From assembly GCA_003013855.2 (NCBI GenBank), contig ML058453.1:2464361-2528360 (forward strand): a stretch of DNA of 64,000 nt, given 5' to 3'. The notes under the pieces are model-generated. The model was not told the origin of the DNA and ran no database searches. It saw only the letters and a program-made list of their open reading frames with translations. This stretch comes from Liriodendron chinense. Its lineage: Eukaryota; Streptophyta; Magnoliopsida; Magnoliales; Magnoliaceae. A program made the translations under genes and the position numbers. This document shows positions 1 to 10,099 of the stretch, one piece after another (the stretch's first letter is position 1; the number at the start of each line of letters is the position of its first letter).

Positions 1-630
1 TCAATTGAGTATCCAAACACACTCTTAGAAAGAATCCAAATTTGTGAGGTCCACTTGGTATGTCTCTTATATTTAAACCCATGATTCCAATGCCATAATA
101 GTCAATAAAAGTTATAAGATTATAGCTTCTATATGTGGAATTGATAACGAATTGATAATGTAAACAGTTCAAATCAATCTGGGAATTGTCAGAGTCCCTT
201 TATATACATTGATACACCATCTTCTAACAGCTCAAGCTTTTAGATCAAGCGATGGTTTGACATGATATTAAAGAGGAAGGTCTTGTGTTCAAATCCTTGA
301 ATTTCATGTGGTGACATTTACTGATATTGTTTTAAAACTCGGTGAGTCAATCGAGAATCGCACAAGATAATTTTAATATAAAAATTACATAAGTTTTCTT
401 ACTTCCTTTATTTTTTATTTTCTTTTGATTTTTGTTATTCAAATTTCCATCAATTGTTTTCAATGCCACCTTCCAACACTTGTTCACCTACACCACAAAG
501 TGGACATTGCTAAGCATACTTTTGGTCTACATTGTATAAGATCCTTCTAAAATGCATGAGTATTAGCTCAATAACTTATATGCATGACATTATCAAGCCT
601 CTAAAACGCGAGGCACATGCAAGTCTCATG
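1..630. other. Intergenic, AT-rich, no gene seen
   Basis: No credible coding frame is present. Around 236-420 there is a SINE-like stretch: a 'gatcaagcgatggtttgac' box-A-like segment followed by 'tgttcaaatcc', which resembles a Pol III box B, and then an AT-rich tail. No target duplication was found, so the SINE reading is weak. Confidence 0.4.
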
Positions 631-694
631 TATACCATAAAACAGGAAACATTGGTGATTGATATACCATAAAACAGGAAACATTGGTGATTGA
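631..694. repeat. Exact 32-bp tandem duplication
   Basis: Two identical 32-bp units (631-662 and 663-694), starting 'tataccataaaacagg' and ending 'gtgattga', lie head to tail. The second copy runs directly into a foldback-element half ('aaaacttcttgg'). Confidence 0.85.
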
Positions 695-1345
695 AAACCT
701 GCCATTAAAAACTTCTTGGAGGCCACAAAAGTTTTTGATGAGCTTGATATTTATTTTATATCATCATTAAGATATGTGTGACCTCGTCATTCAACAGGCT
801 AAAAGGCAAATAATTATTAGTATGGGCCTTATAAAGTTTTTAATATTATAGCGGATCATTTGAGAAATAGATGGACGGCGTAGATAAAATACATACATGG
901 TAGTGCAATCCGCGTTAGTAGTCAACATGCGTGCCATTATATCGTAGGCAACGATAGGCAATCCGCGTCTCCGCTTTCCTGTGGAAGCCTTTCGCACCAA
1001 CATACTGAGACCAGAAGCTAAATGGGAACATCGTGACGTTTGTGAGAAATCCACTCCGTCCATCCGTTTTTCCATATCATGTTACTCTATGGGCCCTAAA
1101 ATGAGGCAGATCAAAACTCAACTGGGCCGCAGGAAGGGAAAAAATGGACAGGGAAATGCCTACCGTTGAAACCTCCTTGGTGTCCACCGTGATGTTTATA
1201 TGCCATCCATACCGTTCATATGGTCATTCCTACAAGGATGAGCTGGAAAATTAAAAAAAAAATATTATTCTTATATAAAAGATTAGTCATATATGCCATC
1301 CATACCGTTCAATCTTCAGTGTTTCCTGTCCTGAGACTCATTATC
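690..1345. repeat. Foldback (GGGCCCAC-family) element fragments
   Basis: Two half-elements of the dispersed family lie back to back. The segment 690-900 reads out towards 'gatggacggcgtagataaaatacatacat', and 1000-1345 carries 'catcgtgacgtttgtgag...ccatccgtttttccatatca' and the core that follows. The junction between them holds 'gcaatccgcg' (904-913) and 'ggcaatccgcg' (957-967), the end motif of the family. No coding potential. Confidence 0.6.
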
Positions 1346-1470
1346 TGCCTTATTTATGGATCATGTCTATAATGATCTGGAAAAACGGATGAACGGGGTG
1401 GATTCCTCACAAACATCACGTTGGGCCCCACCTATGCTTCTCGCAGGCAGTTCCTGCGAAAGCGGAAAGC

Positions 1471-2004
1471 GGAATCGGATTGCGTGCGGAGTAACTCCGC
1501 ACGCTCTTAACGTGCGGAGTAAACTCAGTTGTGCCCCACCTAGAATGTATGTGCTCTATCTATTCCGTCCATATGTTTTTCCAGCTCATTTTAGTGGTTG
1601 AGCCCAAAATTTAAGCATATCCAAATCTCAAGTGGACCATGCCACAGGAAAAAGTGGGAATAATGATTTCCACCGTTGAAACTTTCCCAGGCCCTACAGT
1701 GATGTTTATTTGTCATCCAACCTGTTCATAAGACCACATGGATATGGATGAAGGGAAAACACAAATATCAGCTTGATCCAAAACTTCTGTGTCCTCCAAG
1801 AATTTTTCAATGGTAGACATTCAGTTCACACATTTCTTGTGGTGTGGTCCACTTTATATTTTGATATGCTTAATTTTTTGGCACCATATGTAAAATGTTC
1901 TTTTAAGGTGGATGGACGGAGTGGATAAAATACGTAAATCACTGTGGGCCCCATAGAGTTTACTCCGCACGCTAGCGTGCGGAGTTACTCAGTACGCAAT
2001 CCGC
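1471..2004. mobile_element. Foldback MITE with 50-bp palindromic terminal inverted repeats
   Basis: Left arm 1476-1526 and right arm 1956-2003 are inverted copies. Both begin 'cggattgcgt' and contain 'gtgcggagtaactccgcac', which is itself a palindrome. The interior carries the family core (GGGCCCAC, 'ccgtccat...tttttccag', 'gatggacggagtggata'). A direct repeat 'ttcctgcgaaagc' occurs outside each end (1451-1463 and 2005-2017), but on the left it is 12 bp from the arm, so it is not a clean target duplication. The right end lies about 110 bp upstream of the F-box ATG. Confidence 0.7.
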
Positions 2005-2111
2005 TTCCTGCGAAAGCCGCGTCCGCGAGCGACTTTAAATTGTTGGTTTGCTCTGCGCCGAAGTGGGATACAGTGAAAGGTGGTTTTCTTTGCCCTGTTT
2101 CGTATCCTTGA

Positions 2112-3413
2112 ATGGCGAAGATGGTGAAGATGGAGAGTGAAAAAAGAAAGACATGCCCTACCATTATACCAATGGAGATGTTGGAGAGTAAAAGAAGAAA
2201 GACATGCCCTAGCATTACACCAATGGAGATGGTTTCTCAAATCGAAGATCTTATCTTAGAGATCTTCTATCGGTTGCCTGTAAAATCTCTCTTCAGATTC
2301 AAGTGCGTTTCTAAGCACTGGTTTTCTCTCATCTCACATCCCTCCTTCCGTCGCAAACACTCCTCCCACCAACCCCCTCCCGATTCCTCCATCTCCGCCA
2401 TCTTCTTTGGGAATCCTTCCTCATGGCACTACTACCCACCCGAATTTGCTCCCATCGACAAACCTAATTCCGGAGTCCCCGACCCATCTCTCTCCTTCTT
2501 AGGAAGAGACTTCTCCGTATCTCATTCCTGCAACGGTCTTCTTCTATGTGAACATCGACCTGATGGTAGCAGACATGAAAGAGACATCACTTACTGTGTT
2601 TGCAACCCGACCACTATGGAATATGTGCTTCTTCCACAACCTCCAGACGTGGTCAAAGACAGCATTAGCATCGCATTCGACCCATCCAAGTCCGCCCACT
2701 ACAAAATAGTATCTATATCGGGTGCAGGAAGCGCTAATTGCCACGTAAATATCTATTCTTCCGAGACGGGTTTGTGGAGACTCTCAGAACTAAGTCCTAG
2801 GATCTTTACAATGTATGGGAATGGAGTGTTTTGGAATGGCGCACTGCATTGGACAGCATTATCAAGTTATGATCAATCGACTCTCTCTTTCCATGTCGAG
2901 AAGGAATCCTTTCAGACAACCAAACTGCCGCCCCCAAAACCGACACCAAACGAGATTCATCGGATATGTAAATATTTTGGAGAGTCAAATGGACATTTAT
3001 ACTTAATAGAGACATATAATGAGAAGGAGACTGAATTCCATATCTTGGAGATGGAACCTGACTACTCGCAGTGGTCCATTAGGCACCGTGTTAATTTCGA
3101 TTCATTGTTGAAGGCATATCCTGAGATGTTGCGGCCTGATGGAGTGTTGTACTCAAAAGAAGCCTTGAAGGGCCCATGTGAAATTATTTCATTTACTGCA
3201 TTGCGTTTTCTTGTTCGAGAAAGAGGAGAACTAGTGTTGTGGATGTGCATACCTGGAAAGATCATCTGGTATCGGATTACGGATGGGTCATTTGGGAAGT
3301 ACTGTGATTTGGCGACTCGGATTTACGGTGGTCTTCATTTTGCTGGGTATTCGTGGTATGACGTTCATCCATACTCAAATACCTTTTCATCGGTTCAACC
3401 GTCATCTTCTTAA
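2112..3413 (+). CDS. F-box protein with F-box-associated domain
   Basis: A 433-residue single-exon protein. It is probably a substrate-recognition subunit of an SCF (SKP1-CUL1-F-box) ubiquitin ligase; the target cannot be told. The F-box lies at about residues 41-88 (DLILEIFYRLPVKSLFRFKC, then the HWFSLISHPSF block), followed by a long F-box-associated beta-propeller-like region (LLCEHR, YCVCNPTT, YKIVSI, SSETGLWRL, VFWNGALHW) typical of the large plant FBA family. The first ATG at 2112 opens the frame, but an internal ATG at 2226 (MVSQIED) starts where most relatives start. The 38 extra residues include a 17-residue tandem duplication (residues 7-23 and 24-40, both with RKTCP and PMEM). The broken paralogue on the minus strand near 34,700 has only one such unit. 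No frame damage is seen, and the ends are clear. The 3' flank shows no canonical poly(A) signal that I would trust. Confidence 0.85.
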   Translation: MAKMVKMESEKRKTCPTIIPMEMLESKRRKTCPSITPMEMVSQIEDLILEIFYRLPVKSLFRFKCVSKHWFSLISHPSFRRKHSSHQPPPDSSISAIFFGNPSSWHYYPPEFAPIDKPNSGVPDPSLSFLGRDFSVSHSCNGLLLCEHRPDGSRHERDITYCVCNPTTMEYVLLPQPPDVVKDSISIAFDPSKSAHYKIVSISGAGSANCHVNIYSSETGLWRLSELSPRIFTMYGNGVFWNGALHWTALSSYDQSTLSFHVEKESFQTTKLPPPKPTPNEIHRICKYFGESNGHLYLIETYNEKETEFHILEMEPDYSQWSIRHRVNFDSLLKAYPEMLRPDGVLYSKEALKGPCEIISFTALRFLVRERGELVLWMCIPGKIIWYRITDGSFGKYCDLATRIYGGLHFAGYSWYDVHPYSNTFSSVQPSSS

Positions 3414-5515
3414 TTTTAGCAATTATTGTCCTTATGATGTATTTGTCTTGGGGTTTTTATTTTATTTTATTTTATTTTAAAGGTTACACTACACTGTCTT
3501 TACCAGTTCATCTTACGAGGGGGAGATGAGAAAATTCCAATAGATTGTTAAGGAAATGCACAGCTTCCATTTTATGATAGATAACCTTCTCCTTGTTTCC
3601 AATTTTTGCATAGTGTTTGTTTCTACTTTTTGCATGTTTTTCCCATGGATGGCAACCCATTTCTCTCACCCTTCTCTCCCACATACCACTCTCACAGAGA
3701 AAAATGATAGAGAAGAATAGAGAAGGCGTAGAGAGAGGAAGGGAGGGAGGGAGGGAGGGAGCTACAAGTAACTCACTTGCACATGGTGTTGGGACAGGAC
3801 TTTCACCTATAAGTGGGTTATAAGTTGTGTAAGTCACAGCTTTTAAGTGCATTTGAAATCCTGAGAAAAAAAGTTATGTCACTTATAAGCAACTTACATG
3901 TAAAACTCACTTTCAGGCCTAAGTCTGTGTATGAATGTTCCATTTGAATGGATCACAAGTATAAAAATAAATGGACCACAATCATTAAAAACAGAGAATT
4001 GCAACAGCAATGTGTTGAAAAAGGACTTTTTCTCTCCCCCAAATTCAAATCCTCTCTCGCTCCCTCTCTCTCTCTCGCTCCAATACTCTTCCAATATTCT
4101 TGAGCTCCTTTCTTCTTTGACAAGGTGGAGCTTTTTTTCTTTGATTTCAGGTAGTTTTATGATTTGGATTTGCTGATCTAATTTTGTTATTTGTGTTAAT
4201 TGAGTGGTTCTAATGTTGTATCTAGGCTATTAAATTTGGAAAGAGAGTTTTTGGTGGAGAGTTGGAGAAGAAGAGAATGAGTTATTGTCCTTTAATCTTA
4301 ATATTTCTTCGTAAGAACACGTGGGCAATGTCTGAAAAATAGATGGGTAAACATCGACCAATGGACAACATTTGATGTGCATGTTGGGCATGCTCAATGC
4401 TCAGACCCACCTGATTTATGGTCAGAGGCACAAAAACAGTGGAGCCTGCGAGGTCATCAGGTGGGCCACATTTGAAAAATCGACGGGGAATATATATTTT
4501 CTATCCTACTGCTACTGACTTTCTTTAATGTTTACTAGGCCTATTTCAGCAGACCATTGTTTGGTTGGCCCACAGTGGAGGTAAAATACAAAATGTCCAA
4601 TGGCTAGGGTCTTTCATAGTTCGGCCGCAGGGCAACCATCATGAGGCCCTCTATAAATGGTTCAGATCACTAAACCATGGGTCCTGCTTGATCAAATTCA
4701 AACAGATAATATGATAATATGATTTTTGAGTTATGCTCCAGCCACAGCATGCCCAACATTCCCGCAGGATCTCTTTTCTGTATTTTGTTTGGACAGGATT
4801 TGTATAACAACTCTAAATTTGTATAAGAATAATGCAATGTGTTACTTTCTTTTGGTAAGCTTCTCTGATGAAAATGTATGGCTTAGCTGCATGATTCTAT
4901 GCAGGGTTCATCAAATCCAGATACACATGGACTAACACATTTAGATGACAATATCCATTATATTCAGATTGTGGGCCCCACTATGCACCAGGCGTATCCT
5001 AAAGTCATGAACCTGAATGTCAACATAAGAGGGATGTGATATCCTTTAAAAAAAAATCCCACTAACTGGAATGTCAAAACAAGAGGAATCTGAAAAGGCA
5101 CGACATGGTTACCAATTATATTGCTGGCTCATTCCAAGGCCATTGTTCAAAGAGCAGGCTTTGCATGCACCTTCATGGGTAGGTTTTGATACGTTGTTGT
5201 CTCAGGTTTCCAGTCGACACTCAGTTCTCAATAGGGGACTACATAGTGGACGTACCTTGTCATCATCGCAATGGTCACATGGGCATTGATCAAGACAGTC
5301 CATGATGCATCAGCGGGCCTTATTTGTGTGGCCCACACCACGAAAACAAACCATATACAACCATGGTCTCGCTAGCATCCTTGAACCATATAATCTTATC
5401 ACTATTCTCAGACGGCTCACAATCCATCTTTGCATAAAATCCCCAAACAAAAAAAAAAGAAAGAAAGAAAGAAAAATATGAAAAAATTCCCTTTAATTAA
5501 ACAAGAACAAGTTCT
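3414..5515. other. Non-coding downstream part of left arm
   Basis: No intact gene. It holds a T-rich stretch, a (gagg)n-like purine tract at 3715-3765, a pyrimidine tract at 4040-4085, and foldback-type words near 4380-4640. The whole stretch is alignable in reverse with 30,000-33,490, so it is part of the duplicated unit and not a later insertion. Confidence 0.6.
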
Positions 5516-8500
5516 TTTTTTTTTTTGAAAGATAAGGATTTTATTAAAGAAGAAAGCTAACAACAAGCTGAAAAAAGAAAAGAAGAAATACAACATAACT
5601 GAAAAACGACGAACAGAAACTACTCTAGCAAAAGAAAAGAAAAAGAAGAAAGAAGCTATACAAGACTGTCCCCTGTACAGATACCACCCAAAAAACAGTC
5701 AAGGAGCCCAATCTCTAAACAGGACTAGAACCCTGGAAAACACGCCAGCCGCAGCAACGGAGATATTACGAAAACAGCGGTTGTTTCTCTCCATCCAAGT
5801 AGGCCAAAGAACTGCGAGGAAAATCGTCCGCCATCTCCCCCCCCCCCCCCCCCCCCCGGGATCTGCATGCGATTGAGTCATTAGGGATTCCATGGAAGAG
5901 AGCATCACCCATGCTAAACCAGCAAGTCTTAAAACTGTCCACCAAATATTGGAGGAAAGAGAGCAGTGTATAAAGAAGTGGTCCACTGATTCTCCAGCTT
6001 GAAAACAAAGGTGACAGGTGTTGGTAATGTACAGACCACGCTTCTGCAGATTATCCTGAGTGAGGATTCTATTTCTTCCCACCAGCTGTCCAAACGCAGC
6101 CACCTTCAGAGGCACTCCATATCTCCACAGCTGAGCTGTATGAGAGGGAGTGACCGACGAGGAAGAGGTGAGGGATTTGTAGAAGAATAAGACCGTGAAG
6201 ACTTTCGAGGCCGAGCATTTCCAGGTCATCCTATCTTCCTCTTCATACCGAATTTTGAAGTCCTGCAAGCACGACAGGAGAGGTAAGATCCTCTATTTCA
6301 GAGTCAAGAAGATGCCTATGGAAAGGAGGGGCCCATATGCCATGTTGTCTCCATCCATCCTCCCCCCTGACAGAGATGAAACAATCTTTGACAAGAATAT
6401 CTTTGTCAAGTGCTATCAAGAAGAGAGAAGGGAATCCTTCGGCTTAAGTTTCACTACCACACCAACTGTCAAGCCAGAATCTCATCTATTTCCTTTTCCT
6501 ATAGAAAAAGCAATTCTCTCAAAAACCAGATGGGCATTCTTAGCTATGCCTTTCCAAATATGTGATGCTCTGTAAAGAGAGGAAAATCTTGTCCACCATC
6601 CTTGAGGAGAGGTCCCATATTTGGCCGTCACAATTTCTCTCCATAGGCTATCAGTTTCCATACCAAACCTCCGGATCCATTTGCCAAGCAAAGCTTCATT
6701 AAGGATGGATAAGTCTCTAATTTTAGCTCCTTCCTCAAAGGGGAGGCAAACCTCTTTCCATTTCAGTAATGGAAATTTTTTCTTATCAGAAGAGCCCTGC
6801 CACAGAAAGTTCCTTCCTAATTTGTCAATTTTGGAGGTAATCCCTTTGGGACATCGAAATAAGGAGAAATAATATGTGGGCAAGTTTGACAGGGAAGATT
6901 TGATTAAGTTAATTCTCCCCCCCAAAGATAGAACGTTCATTCTCCAAGAAGACAACTTGTTTTCCATTCTTTCCACAATCCTGTACCAAAGGGCTATCGG
7001 AGGCTTGCCTATGCAAAGGGGAAGCCCCAGGTAAATAGTATGCAAAGAGCTAACCTTGCAACCCATGGAATTAGCTAGAGAGGAGCATACCTGAGAACTA
7101 ATATTAGTGCCAAAAATCTCAGTTTTTGAGAGGTTAATTTTCAACTTGGAGATAACCTCGAACCACACAAGAATCATACCTAGGAGGGAAAACATAGTTT
7201 CATCTGCCTCGCAAAAATCAAAGTGTCATCAGCAAACTGCAGATGGGAAATAGGATAATGGAAATTGTCCATAAAAAATCCTTTGAAAAGGCCAGCATCC
7301 TGCCCTATGGAAAGTAAACCACTTAACGCCTCCGAAACAAAAAAGGAATAAGAAAGGGGATAGAGGATCACCTTGTCTCACTCCACGAGATGACTTGAAG
7401 AAACCAAATGGAGAACCGTTAATCAGAATGGAGAACTTAGGAGAGGAAATGCAATGCCTCATGCAAGTTCTCCATTTAATTTTGAAACCCATCTTTTGCA
7501 TCATATAATCAAGGAAATCCTATTCAAGATGATCATAAGCTTTTTCCAAGTCTACATAGAATACCTGGTTTTCTCAATCGAGCATAAGAGTCTAGACATT
7601 CGTTAGCGATGAGAACCGGATCCAGAATCTGTCTCCCTTCAATGAAGGAAAATTGGAAGGGGGACATGATTTTTGGAACAACCATTCTCAGGTACTGGCT
7701 GAGAATCTTGGAAAGGATTTTATAAGGACTCCCAAGTCCCAATCAGACTTGTTGGTCTGAAGTCTTTAGCACTAATCGCCCCTTCCCTTTTGGGGATTAG
7801 CGCCAAATAAGTGCACCCAAGTTCCGTAGCCAATCTGTTCCCTTCAAAAAAGTCCACAATGAAATTGAAGAGGTCGTCCTTGATCAGATCCCAAAAAAAT
7901 TGAAAAAAGGCTATCGGGAATTCGTCAGGGCCTGGGGCTTTATCCCTTTCCAAATCCCAAACGGCCCTCTTGATTTCCTCCAAATCAATATTGCTCTCAA
8001 GGAACATCACATCTCCATCAGAAATCAATTTGAAACTGAGCTTGTCAAGACGAGGGTGATCCCCGTTATCCAAAGAGAGCAAATCAGAATAGAAAGTAAC
8101 AAGATTATTATTTATAGAATTCGTATCTGTAGCAATAGAATCATTAACGGGGAGGGAGGAGATCGTGTTCACCCGCATTCTTGCATTTGCATAATTATGA
8201 AAAAACTTGGTATTGTGGTCGCCCTCTTTCAGCCAGGTAGCTCTTGATCTTTGCCTCCATTTGATTTCCTCCTCTTTCAGCCTGTTACAATACTCTATGG
8301 AAAGATTCAGTCTTAGTAAAGCTTTAGTCTCATAGAGTTGTCCCACCTCTTCTTTAAGATCTAGGGCCTGAATATCCGACAGGATGGAGTCCACTTCCAG
8401 CTCCCTAGCTTGAAAAACATCTTTGTGCCAATCTTTCAATTTCATTTTTAACATCTGAAGTTTTTAATGCAGCACATATCCTGGGCGGCCCTCGACCTCA

Positions 8501-8640
8501 AAGGTGGACCACCAATCTGAAGCAAGATCTTTGAAACCTTCAACTTCCATCCAAGCTAACTCGAAACGGAAAGGTTTAGGTCCCGAATTGATTTCGTTTG
8601 TTTCTAATAGAACTTGGCAATGGTCAGAGACAGAAGACTA
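5516..8640 (-). mobile_element. 5'-truncated LINE (L1-type), inserted in the left arm
   Basis: A non-LTR retrotransposon on the minus strand. The poly(A) end is the T-run near 5516-5526. Reading from high to low coordinates: tail of the endonuclease (SDHC motif, about 8637-8460); linker and start of reverse transcriptase (8454-7720: ATWLKEGDHNTKFFH, DKAPGPDEFP, LIPKREG); RT core in shifted frames (7742-7533 SFIEGRQILDPVLIANE; 7504-7229 GVRQGDPLSPFLF; 7371-7180 with the catalytic FADD); thumb and connection (7195-6482: LGLPLC, LSLGGRINLIKS); zinc-finger RVT domain (6268-5699: CHLCFQAGESVDHFFIHC). At least four frame changes show it is dead. The right arm of the inverted duplication is uninterrupted at the matching site, so insertion followed the duplication. 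No convincing target duplication was found. Confidence 0.9.
5837..5857 (+). repeat. Poly(C) run of 21 in the LINE
   Basis: A run of 21 C on the plus strand (G on the LINE sense strand) codes for part of a glycine run in the zf-RVT region. It is likely a slippage expansion and a place where read errors are likely. Confidence 0.9.
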
Positions 8641-9690
8641 AATATCCAACTTCAAGCACCAAAAGATCCCTTCTGTACAGTAGTTCTTGTTGGCTCCACA
8701 ATCAGCCGAATGCAACCTCGATATTGACCTGAAAAATTGAAAACTGGAAACAGCAATCAATGATTTCGTGGCCATAGCTTACAATTAAGCCCAACTCTAA
8801 ACATTCGTTAGTAGCTTCTCCATGAGATGTGTGCATTGTTAGCCAAACACGTGTTTTTAGCTTAGAGCATGCTTGGAAAGCAGGAAAGGAAAAGAAAAAG
8901 GGGGGAAAAGAACTGTTTTCCTTCGACAAGACTTTCTTCGTATGTTTGTTTCAAAGAAAACAATTGGATTACAGGAAGTAATTGTTAGCCTTTTCCACTG
9001 TAGCAATGCTGGAGCAGAATATTCAAGGTGACCATTGTCTAATGACTCAGAGATCTCCACTTGTGAAACAAACATACCCCTAAAAATAGAATCAATTTCT
9101 CAATAGCACTGATGAAAATAATCATTACAAAATTTCCCTCTTATTAAACAGGCCCTCAAGGAAATTATTTAAATCTTTACCGGAACTTCAAAGAGTAAGT
9201 GCAGACTTCAGGTTTTTAGCATGTGCTAACATTCACAGGAGGTGTTCCAGGTTTAGAGTACCTACAGGTTAAGAATCATACCGAAAACATAATTACCCAG
9301 CATCAAGGTAACTTAAAGGAACATACCATAGTAAGAAATTAGAAAAGTCTGCATTATTTGTATCTATATTAGCATGGCAGCAAAGAAAACTCAGCAGGTT
9401 ACTGCTAGCCCATCATGTATTTTAGAATAGAGTTCCATGCCCTGAAACAAAAGAAGCTAGTCACTGATTTTAGAAGAACAGATAAGATGGCTTAGATAAA
9501 ATGGCAGCAATGACAACTTGACAAGCATATCATGTAATTTCAGATGCCATGGAACTGAATAAGAACAAATATAGAACATAGAGGATGTAGAAAGAGAAAA
9601 ACTGGAGAGGAGAAGAATCAAATGAGGATGAACGAAGGGGAGAGAACTTGATATTGTTCTCTTCGAGTTCTCTTATTTATAATATCATAC
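8641..9690. other. Non-coding inner part of left arm
   Basis: No gene. It aligns in reverse with 28,660-29,930, including the 'gagaacttgatattgttctc' palindrome-like end. No intact frame is shared by both arms. Confidence 0.6.
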
Positions 9691-9704
9691 TCACAAAAGG
9701 ATAG

Positions 9705-9859
9705 TTTATTTATTTATTTATTTTATTGGGTTTGTACACACACCCCACTGTTAGTCCCCCCCTTAGTCACACTGCAATGTTAGCCACCCCCACTTTGGGA
9801 ATTGATACCGAGACCTCAATGTTGAAATGAGGCTATCTTCACTCAGTCTACCACTTGAA
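9705..9859 (-). mobile_element. SINE (tRNA-derived type), with target duplication
   Basis: A roughly 155-bp insertion bounded by 'ctcacaaaaggatag' (9690-9704) and 'ctcacaaaaaggatag' (9860-9875). Read on the minus strand it starts 'tcaagtggtagactgag', an A-box-like segment, has 'gaggtctcggtatcaattc' in the B-box position, and ends in TAAATAAATAAA. Related copies lie at 59,437-59,544 and 56,660-56,722. Confidence 0.8.
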
Positions 9860-10099
9860 CTCACAAAAAGGATAGGTTACAAGGGAAAGAGAACCACAAA
9901 AAAGAGGATTAATCTATCTAATCTAATCTATAGATGTTTATCATCAAAAGGTATGGCACTTTGAAGTGCCTACCACACAACTTTGTGCAATCTGATGATA
10001 CTTCACTACTCCACAGGTGTACTATAGTACTGTATACTCTTGAGGGCCCATTAAGAGACACTTGCGGAAAAAGGAGTTTCCATAAAAAAAGGGGGTTTT

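Larger units (their letters stand above)
2040..9690 (+). repeat. Left arm of large inverted duplication
   Basis: This block recurs in reverse orientation at 28,650-34,760. Matching landmarks (left / right): the F-box gene (2150-3480 / 34735-33490); 'caacatttgatgtgcatg' (4365 / 32180 reverse); 'gcaggctttgcatgca' (5154 / 30340 reverse); 'agactaaatatccaacttcaagc' in part (8635 / 29900 reverse); 'cctacaggttaagaatcata' (9263 / 29262 reverse); 'gagaacttgatattgttctc' (9642 / 28707 reverse). The left arm is interrupted by a LINE at 5516-8640 that the right arm lacks. Divergence looks like tens of differences per 100-200 bp plus many small indels, so the duplication is not recent. Confidence 0.85.

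Noticed and set aside
3508..3852. 114-residue minus-strand frame downstream of the F-box gene
   Set aside because: It is not kept open in the inverted copy near 33,100-33,400 and contains low-complexity translation of a purine tract.
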